Part shown: piece after piece, positions 8,204-13,307 of the stretch
How the letters are laid out: each line of letters begins with the position of its first letter
Numbering within the stretch: position 1 is the first letter of the stretch
Origin: Bacteroidaceae bacterium
GTDB lineage: Bacteria; Bacteroidota; Bacteroidia; Bacteroidales; Bacteroidaceae
NCBI GenBank assembly: GCA_017548225.1
Contig: JAFYMV010000254.1
Span: forward strand, 1-13,307
DNA: 13,307 bases
Direction of reading: 5' to 3'
Program-made: the position numbers and the translations under genes
The notes under the pieces: model-generated
The model's input: the letters and a program-made list of their open reading frames with translations, nothing else
What the model was told of the DNA's origin: nothing
Databases searched by the model: none

Positions 8204-9257
8204 AAGGTTTAGGAAATATTATTTCATAGTCCTACTTTTATGGATACTTGTCTCATGTGCTGACAATAACGTCCAGCAAGAGATTGGATGTAGAAAGGCT
8301 AACGTCACCCTACTGGTTTCCCCTTACGGATTAGGTGACAATGGCTATAATGATTGTATTGCTGATGCAGTGTTTGCCTTTTCTGAACAACATGGTACGG
8401 AAGTGCATTTATTGTTACCTGATAATGAAAAGGAGGCAGCAAGACTGTATGCTCAATACTTGGCAGATAACGAGAATAAGGACTCATCCATAATAATATT
8501 GGGAGCATCAAGTTATGAGCATATAGCAAAACAAACGTCATTGACCTTGAAAGGAAAAGGAAGTCGTGTGCTATTGGTGGACGGTAATAGTGACGAACTT
8601 CCTGATGGAGTGTTTTCATTTATAATCGACCGGTATGGAGTAAGTTATTTGGCTGGAGCCATGTCTGCGGATTTTAATGCACTGATCTTTGCTGCTGCCC
8701 CAGGATATACTACATTGGAGAGTGCAATCAAAGGCTTTGTTGATGGCCACACAACTTATCGAGACGCAAGGTGTGCATCGGAGGTAGTTTATTTGGCCGA
8801 TGGTGAAGAAGGCTTCGCAATGCCCGACTCTGCCTATCGTGTTATAGCAAGGCGTATGCAACATAGTTGGATATATGACGAGATGATTTTTCCTTTACTT
8901 GGTGGGTCGGGATCTGGAGTACTTCGCTGTGTTAATGATGATGAGTTTGCTATGGCTTTGGTTGTAGGAATGGATGTGGACCAAACTGGGCGTTGTTCAC
9001 GTGTTCCCTTTTCGGTGGTAATACATGTGGGAGATGTAATTTGCCAATATCTCGAAGAATGGCTCGAAGGGGAGGAATGGGCACATCGGCATATTTTGGG
9101 GTTGGCAGAAGAAACTGTGAATATTATTTTTACCCCGAACTTCTTCGATGGCTTGGATATTTGGGACGAGAGGTATGAAAATCCTGATATATTTAAGATT
9201 AGATACGAAACCTACTATGAAGAAGCATTAAAAAAAGAGAGTAATGAGAGGTACTAA
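8196..9257 (+). CDS. BMP-family (PnrA/Med-like) substrate-binding lipoprotein
   Basis: The protein has 353 residues from the start at 8196. This start gives a proper signal peptide (MNRRFRKYY, hydrophobic core, lipobox LVSC with Cys21). The in-frame ATG at 8169 would add nine residues ahead of it and lies deeper in the upstream gene. The family is the basic membrane protein/Med type of type I binding fold. Visible landmarks are GLGDNGYND near the N-terminus, RVLLVDG, a FSFIIDRYGVSYLAGAMSA segment, GFVDGH, PLLGGSGSGVLR and VVGMDVDQ, in family order. Known members such as PnrA bind purine nucleosides and feed ABC transporters. No permease or ATPase gene is present here. Residues after the lipid Cys (Ala-Asp-Asn-Asn) are less acidic than in the neighbours, so surface export is less certain. 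It overlaps the upstream gene by 8 nt. The probable role is ligand sensing or capture, and the ligand is unknown. Confidence 0.85.
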   Translation: MNRRFRKYYFIVLLLWILVSCADNNVQQEIGCRKANVTLLVSPYGLGDNGYNDCIADAVFAFSEQHGTEVHLLLPDNEKEAARLYAQYLADNENKDSSIIILGASSYEHIAKQTSLTLKGKGSRVLLVDGNSDELPDGVFSFIIDRYGVSYLAGAMSADFNALIFAAAPGYTTLESAIKGFVDGHTTYRDARCASEVVYLADGEEGFAMPDSAYRVIARRMQHSWIYDEMIFPLLGGSGSGVLRCVNDDEFAMALVVGMDVDQTGRCSRVPFSVVIHVGDVICQYLEEWLEGEEWAHRHILGLAEETVNIIFTPNFFDGLDIWDERYENPDIFKIRYETYYEEALKKESNERY

Positions 9258-11385
9258 GGTATATATGTGGCATGTAGTGTGCGCAATCTTTCTTGCATTG
9301 GTGTGCATTGCTTGTATGGATGACACAGCGCATATAAAAACGCATCAGTGTAAGATTGTTGTGCTGATGCAAGGACACGAGCAACAGAGGTGGAAAGAGA
9401 CTGCATGCTGGGCTTTGCAGAATATAGAAATAGCGCAGAAGGATATGAATGAGCGTGTAGAACTGCAACTAGTGTTTAAGAATCAAGAAGATGAAGATGT
9501 CGAGGAATACATACAGCAATTGGTGGAAGAAGAAGAGGTGATGGCTGTAATTGGCCCTACGACTTCTGATTGTGCTATGCAAGTGGCAATGCTATTGGGT
9601 AAGAAAAAAATCCCAATGATTAGTCCCTCAGCAACTTCGGTGGAGTATCAACGGAGGTTTTCAGATGTTCCTTATATATGGAATATGGCTGAAAGTGACA
9701 TAGCTCAATTGGAAGTGATATTAGCAGGAATTGCTTCACAGATCGATAGTAGTAATAAATCAGTGATGCTGCTTACGGCAGATGAAAGAGATAGTCAAGA
9801 GGGAGTGCGCAATGCATATGCAGAGTGGTTTGGATTTATTGCTGAAGAGTATGGACTGGATGTAGATGGAGTTTATCTTTATAAGTCTGTAGAAGATGTA
9901 CGTGATTGTGTGCGTGATGTATGTGGTACTGATTGGCGAAAGGCAAATAAGGCGTTGCTGTTTAATCCTTCAAGTGATGCTATAGCATTAGCCTTTGATG
10001 AGGAAATTGGGGTAATGAAATCAGAATTGCAAAACAGACAATATCTCTATATACCTCAGTTGTATTGCTCTGATGCATTCGTTTCTGATGAAGTGGCCGA
10101 AAAGGTTACTCATGCAACTTATGAAGGAGTGGATTTATATGCTTTGCCTACGTCGGGTTACTTGCAGGCCTACAAACAGAGATTTGGACGAGATCCCTTG
10201 AATGGAGAAGCTCAATTCTATGATGCAATATGCTTAGTCGCTTATGGAACAGCTCGTTCACTTTATTCTGGAGAATCATTAAACGAAGCCATTCTTTCTG
10301 TAGTAGACGGACGAGATGGTAAGGGTGATAGTTGGTTGCCAGCAGATATGGATGCCAACTTCAGAGACTTGCAGCAAGGAGTTTGTCCTGATATAGATGG
10401 TGTAAGCAGTACGTGGACATTTGATAAACAAACACATGCTTCGGTCATAGGGTCTACATTTCGTCGTTGGCGACTTTATGATGGATGTTTCTTAACCACA
10501 GAATATGTCAGTACTGATGGCGGTGGACGTACGTCTTCTTCGAAGGCAATGTGGGAATGGACGGCATCGACAATAAAAACATTTGAAGCAGAGGATACAA
10601 ACGACTTAACTTATCCAATATTGAATGAACGATGGGCGCTACTCGTTGCTGCTTCTGAGGGATGGAGTAATTATCGTTTTCAAGCTGATGTATTTGCAAT
10701 GTATAAGTTGTTGAAAGTATATGGTTATGAAGATGATCATATCGTGATGATTGCAGAAGATGATATTGCAACACATGAATACAATATCTATCCAAATGCT
10801 TTGTTTATCAGTCATGATGGAGAGAATGTCTATGAACAATCAGGAATAGATTATAGGTTAAGTGAAATACATCCATCTGATATTGGAGACATACTGCAAG
10901 GACGTTCATCTGAAAATCTCTCTCATGTGTTAAGTCCTAAAGAAGATGATAATGTCTTTGTCTTTTGGAGCGGACATGGTGGTGTGGGAAGTCTGAACTT
11001 TGGCAAAGGACGTTCTGTGTCATATCAACAAATGAGAAACATGATTGAGAATACTCCCCATCGTAAACTACTCTTTGTTATTGAAGCGTGCTATAGTGGT
11101 GGTTTAGGAGATGCATGTATAGGAATTCCAGGTTCACTTTTTATTACAGCGGCTGGCCCATATGAAACAAGTCATGCTTCGGTTTGGAATGAGGAACTTG
11201 GCGTATATCTAACAAATGGCTTTACGCGTGGATTTCAAGACGCAATCGATGAGAATCCTAGTACTTTGATTCGTGATCTTTATTACTCTCTTGCTCGCAA
11301 TACAGCAGGGTCGCATGTTCAGATATATAATATTCTAAATTACGGAAATATCTATAAGGAGAATATGCGCGAGTTCTTGGAGTAG
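9244..11385 (+). CDS. Lipoprotein fusing a type I periplasmic-binding domain to a legumain-like C13 protease
   Basis: The protein has 713 residues. Its signal peptide ends at Cys24 (CIAC), followed by Met-Asp-Asp. Residues about 36-400 form a LIVBP/ANF-receptor-like binding domain: IVVLMQG strand, AVIGPTTSD at about 102-110, KKIPMISPSATS, and later GEAQFYDAICLVAYG. Residues about 463-700 match family C13 (legumain and GPI8) of clan CD. They show WALLVAAS (Trp464), RFQADVFAMYKLLK, the DDI segment, NVYEQSGIDY, catalytic His578 in FWSGHGG, and catalytic Cys616 in IEACYSGG, followed by FITAAGPYETSHAS. The 38-residue His-Cys distance fits the family, and both catalytic residues are intact. C13 enzymes typically cleave after Asn or Asp. 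No long prodomain like that of eukaryotic legumain is seen after the catalytic part. It overlaps the upstream gene by 14 nt and ends the operon. The protease may process or activate the MACPF proteins, by inference from context. Confidence 0.9.
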   Translation: MRGTKVYMWHVVCAIFLALVCIACMDDTAHIKTHQCKIVVLMQGHEQQRWKETACWALQNIEIAQKDMNERVELQLVFKNQEDEDVEEYIQQLVEEEEVMAVIGPTTSDCAMQVAMLLGKKKIPMISPSATSVEYQRRFSDVPYIWNMAESDIAQLEVILAGIASQIDSSNKSVMLLTADERDSQEGVRNAYAEWFGFIAEEYGLDVDGVYLYKSVEDVRDCVRDVCGTDWRKANKALLFNPSSDAIALAFDEEIGVMKSELQNRQYLYIPQLYCSDAFVSDEVAEKVTHATYEGVDLYALPTSGYLQAYKQRFGRDPLNGEAQFYDAICLVAYGTARSLYSGESLNEAILSVVDGRDGKGDSWLPADMDANFRDLQQGVCPDIDGVSSTWTFDKQTHASVIGSTFRRWRLYDGCFLTTEYVSTDGGGRTSSSKAMWEWTASTIKTFEAEDTNDLTYPILNERWALLVAASEGWSNYRFQADVFAMYKLLKVYGYEDDHIVMIAEDDIATHEYNIYPNALFISHDGENVYEQSGIDYRLSEIHPSDIGDILQGRSSENLSHVLSPKEDDNVFVFWSGHGGVGSLNFGKGRSVSYQQMRNMIENTPHRKLLFVIEACYSGGLGDACIGIPGSLFITAAGPYETSHASVWNEELGVYLTNGFTRGFQDAIDENPSTLIRDLYYSLARNTAGSHVQIYNILNYGNIYKENMREFLE

Positions 11386-11665
11386 GGTGAAGTTTTAGTC
11401 TTTGAAGAATAGGCGAAGACGTGCTGAGGAGGTCTCATCCTTGCCCTTTTCCCGCCCAATCCCCAAGCCAATCAAAAAGAACGCAGCCACGGGCGATTAG
11501 GATTTTTCAAGAAGTAAGCGGAAAGTGGGTTTTGAGTCAATAAGTTTTTGAGTTTTAAAAGTCCGTACTTCCGATTTCTTAGGCGTGTAAGCAAAACATG
11601 GCATTCGCCTATCAATATGCCACAAAAATTTTGTACAGGATTTCCTCGCGTTTCGTGAAATAGTA
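11386..11665. other. Non-coding spacer, possible repeated intergenic element
   Basis: This stretch lies between the convergent operon and dcp. I see no convincing gene. Two short overlapping minus-strand reading frames (11472-11723 and 11497-11685) run through the terminator hairpin and have a composition and residue content unlike real proteins (many Lys, Arg, Phe and Ser, no domain). The sequence character reminds me of dispersed intergenic repeats in Prevotella-type genomes, but I cannot confirm that from one copy. No clear terminator is visible directly after the operon stop codon. Confidence 0.35.
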
Positions 11666-11691
11666 AAGGGCTTGCCATGCGGCAAGCCCTT
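11666..11691 (-). terminator. Terminator hairpin downstream of dcp, possibly bidirectional
   Basis: A perfect 11-bp stem (AAGGGCTTGCC at 11666-11676 with GGCAAGCCCTT at 11681-11691) encloses a 4-nt loop. It lies 24 nt beyond the dcp stop codon. Read on the minus strand it is followed by TTTACTATTTC, a moderately T-rich tail. Read on the + strand it could also stop transcripts coming from the lipoprotein operon, although the T tail there is poor. Confidence 0.75.
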
Positions 11692-11715
11692 AATTGTTGG
11701 TATGGGTTGGCGGGG

Positions 11716-13307
11716 TTAGTCAATCAAACCACGATTGCGGAGCAGAGCGGTGGGGTTGGGCTCGGCACCGCGGAAGCGCTTGTAGAGGGTCATAGGCTCT
11801 TCGCTACCACCCATCTCAAGGATGTTCTTGCGGAAGCTGCGGCCTGTGGCCTCGTCGAAGATGCCGTTCTCACGGAAAGCTTCGAAGCCGTCAGCGTCGA
11901 GCACCTCGGCCCACAGGTAGCTATAGTAACCTACGGCATAGCCACCGCTGAACACATGGTTGAAGTAGGGACCACGGTAGCGGAAGGCAATCTGGGGAAG
12001 GAGCCCGATCTTGTCGGCTACAGACTGCTCGAAGGTGTTGGCCTCAAAGTCGGTGTAGTCGTTGAGCATGTGGAACTCCATATCGAGCAGTGCAGCACCT
12101 ACGAGCTCCATGGTCTCGAAGCCTGAGTTGAATGATGAGGCTGCCTGCATCTTGGCAATGAGCTCGTCGGTGATGGGCTCGCCTGTCTCGTAGTGGAGGG
12201 CGTACATCTTGAGCACCTCTGGCTCGATAGCCCAGTGCTCCATGATCTGTGAGGGGAGCTCTACGAAGTCGCGGGCTACGCTGGTGCCGCTCACTGAGGG
12301 GTACTGGGTCTGTGTGAGGAAGCCGTGGAGGGCGTGACCGAGCTCGTGGAAGAGGGTGCGGGTCTCGTCAATAGTGAGCAGTGAGGGGGTGTCGGCTGTG
12401 GGACGGGTAAAGTTGCCCACATTGACAATCATGGGGCGCTGGTTCTCACCGTCGATGTTTGATGCGTCCACAATATTGTTCATCCATGCACCGGCACGCT
12501 TGGTGGCGCGGGGGAAGTAGTCGGTGTAGAAGAGGGCCAGGTGTGAGCCGTCGGCATCGAGTACCTCGAAGGTCTCTACTTCGGGGTGGTAGGTGTCGAG
12601 TCCTTCAACCTTTTGGAACTTCATGCCAAAGAGCTTCTCTGATACCATAAAGGCACCCTTGCGCACATTGTCAAGTGAGAAGTAGGGGCGCAGCTCGCTC
12701 TCGCTGAGGGCATACTTGGCCTCGCGCAGCTTCTCGGTGTAGTACCACCAGTCCCATGCCTCGAGCTTCTCGCCCTTGCCCTCGGCATCCATCATCTTCT
12801 GCAGCTCGGCAGCCTCGGCCTGGGCTTTGGGGAGTGCGGCATTCCAGATGGTCATGAGGAGATTGTAAGCGGCTTCGGGGGTCTTGGCCATCTTGTCCTC
12901 GAGTTGGAACTCGGCGAAGGTGTCGTAGCCGAAGAGCTGTGCCTTCTGCTGGCGGAGCTTGAGGATGCGTGCGATGACCTCCTTGTTGTCGTTCTCATTG
13001 TTGTTGTCGCCACGGTTGATGTAGCCGAGATACATCTGCTTGCGCAGCTCGCGGTTGTCAGCATACTGGAGGAAGGGGATCCAGCTGGGCTTGTGCAAGG
13101 TGAAGAGGTAGCCCTCCTTGCCTGCAGCCTGTGCGGCTTCGCGGGCAGCGATGATAGAACTCTGGGGCAGACCGGCAAGGTCTTTCTCGTCGGTGATGAC
13201 GAGTTCGAAGGCGTTGGTCTCGGCCAAGGCGTTCTCGCCAAACTCGATGCTGGCGAGTGAGAGCTGCTTCTCGATCTCCATGAGCTGGGCCTTCTTGTCG
13301 GCATCGA
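11716..13307 (-). CDS. dcp: Peptidyl-dipeptidase Dcp, M3 family (5' end outside the window)
   Basis: The reading frame stays open through the window edge at 13307, so the Met at 13281 is internal and the N-terminal part is missing. About 530 residues are visible against roughly 680-700 for the family. The zinc site is HELGHA, encoded at 12331-12348. The third ligand is the Glu in DFVELPSQIMEHW, 29 residues after the first His, which is the spacing of Dcp and thimet oligopeptidase. Other family landmarks are the substrate-binding FRYRGPYFNHVFSGGYAVGY segment (shown as FNHVFSGGYAVGYYSYLW) and the closing SEEPMTLYKRFRGAEP. The enzyme removes C-terminal dipeptides from peptides in the cytoplasm or periplasm. 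Location cannot be judged without the N-terminus. It is much more GC-rich than the lipoprotein operon, converges on it, and has its own terminator, so it is probably a core-genome neighbour rather than part of the system. Confidence 0.93.
   Translation of the reverse strand, partial: DADKKAQLMEIEKQLSLASIEFGENALAETNAFELVITDEKDLAGLPQSSIIAAREAAQAAGKEGYLFTLHKPSWIPFLQYADNRELRKQMYLGYINRGDNNNENDNKEVIARILKLRQQKAQLFGYDTFAEFQLEDKMAKTPEAAYNLLMTIWNAALPKAQAEAAELQKMMDAEGKGEKLEAWDWWYYTEKLREAKYALSESELRPYFSLDNVRKGAFMVSEKLFGMKFQKVEGLDTYHPEVETFEVLDADGSHLALFYTDYFPRATKRAGAWMNNIVDASNIDGENQRPMIVNVGNFTRPTADTPSLLTIDETRTLFHELGHALHGFLTQTQYPSVSGTSVARDFVELPSQIMEHWAIEPEVLKMYALHYETGEPITDELIAKMQAASSFNSGFETMELVGAALLDMEFHMLNDYTDFEANTFEQSVADKIGLLPQIAFRYRGPYFNHVFSGGYAVGYYSYLWAEVLDADGFEAFRENGIFDEATGRSFRKNILEMGGSEEPMTLYKRFRGAEPNPTALLRNRGLID

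Noticed and set aside
11472..11723. Minus-strand frames of 83 and 62 codons in the spacer
   Set aside because: They run through the dcp terminator hairpin, overlap each other in different frames and have no recognisable domain or start context.
11677..12126. Open frame on the + strand antisense to dcp
   Set aside because: It lies fully opposite conserved Dcp coding sequence apart from the terminator end, with Ala/Val/Gly/Glu-rich composition typical of shadow frames in GC-rich genes. The same holds for the + strand frames at 12459-12650 and 12904-13260 and the minus frame at 12852-13304.

Overview
The window looks like a Bacteroidales genome, probably Prevotella, Alloprevotella or Bacteroides. 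The reasons are several consecutive SPII lipoproteins with acidic residues right after the lipid-attached cysteine, BACON-like domains, A/T-rich start regions without strong Shine-Dalgarno sequences, and a typical Bacteroidales M3-family peptidyl-dipeptidase. The genus is inferred from sequence character only.

Layout. Positions 1-257 are a non-coding leader. It contains a long hairpin (111-156) and a competing outer stem (106-115 with 185-194) that runs into seven T residues, so it is either a terminator or an attenuator. Positions 258-11385 hold six genes on the + strand in one tight block: a small unknown lipoprotein (258-809), three MACPF (perforin-like) lipoproteins in tandem (849-2333, 2367-4649, 4646-8203), a BMP-family substrate-binding lipoprotein (8196-9257), and a lipoprotein that fuses a type I periplasmic-binding domain to a legumain-like C13 cysteine protease (9244-11385). 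The last four genes overlap by 4, 8 and 14 nt, so they are almost certainly translated together. Positions 11386-11715 are a non-coding spacer with a strong hairpin at its right end. The minus strand from 11716 to the window edge is the C-terminal part of a GC-rich peptidyl-dipeptidase Dcp gene, which appears unrelated to the block.

How the genes may work together. The first three MACPF proteins differ in architecture: BACON+MACPF, BACON+MACPF+FISUMP-like domain, and MACPF+beta-helix repeats with a cysteine ladder. This suggests a multi-subunit surface pore or an adhesin/pore assembly. The two downstream lipoproteins combine ligand-binding folds (BMP and LIVBP-like) with a clan CD protease. 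The most interesting reading is a cell-surface pore-forming system with its own sensor and protease, conceptually parallel to gasdermin/protease pairs but built from MACPF proteins and a C13 enzyme. The domain assignments are well supported by visible motifs. The joint function is inference.
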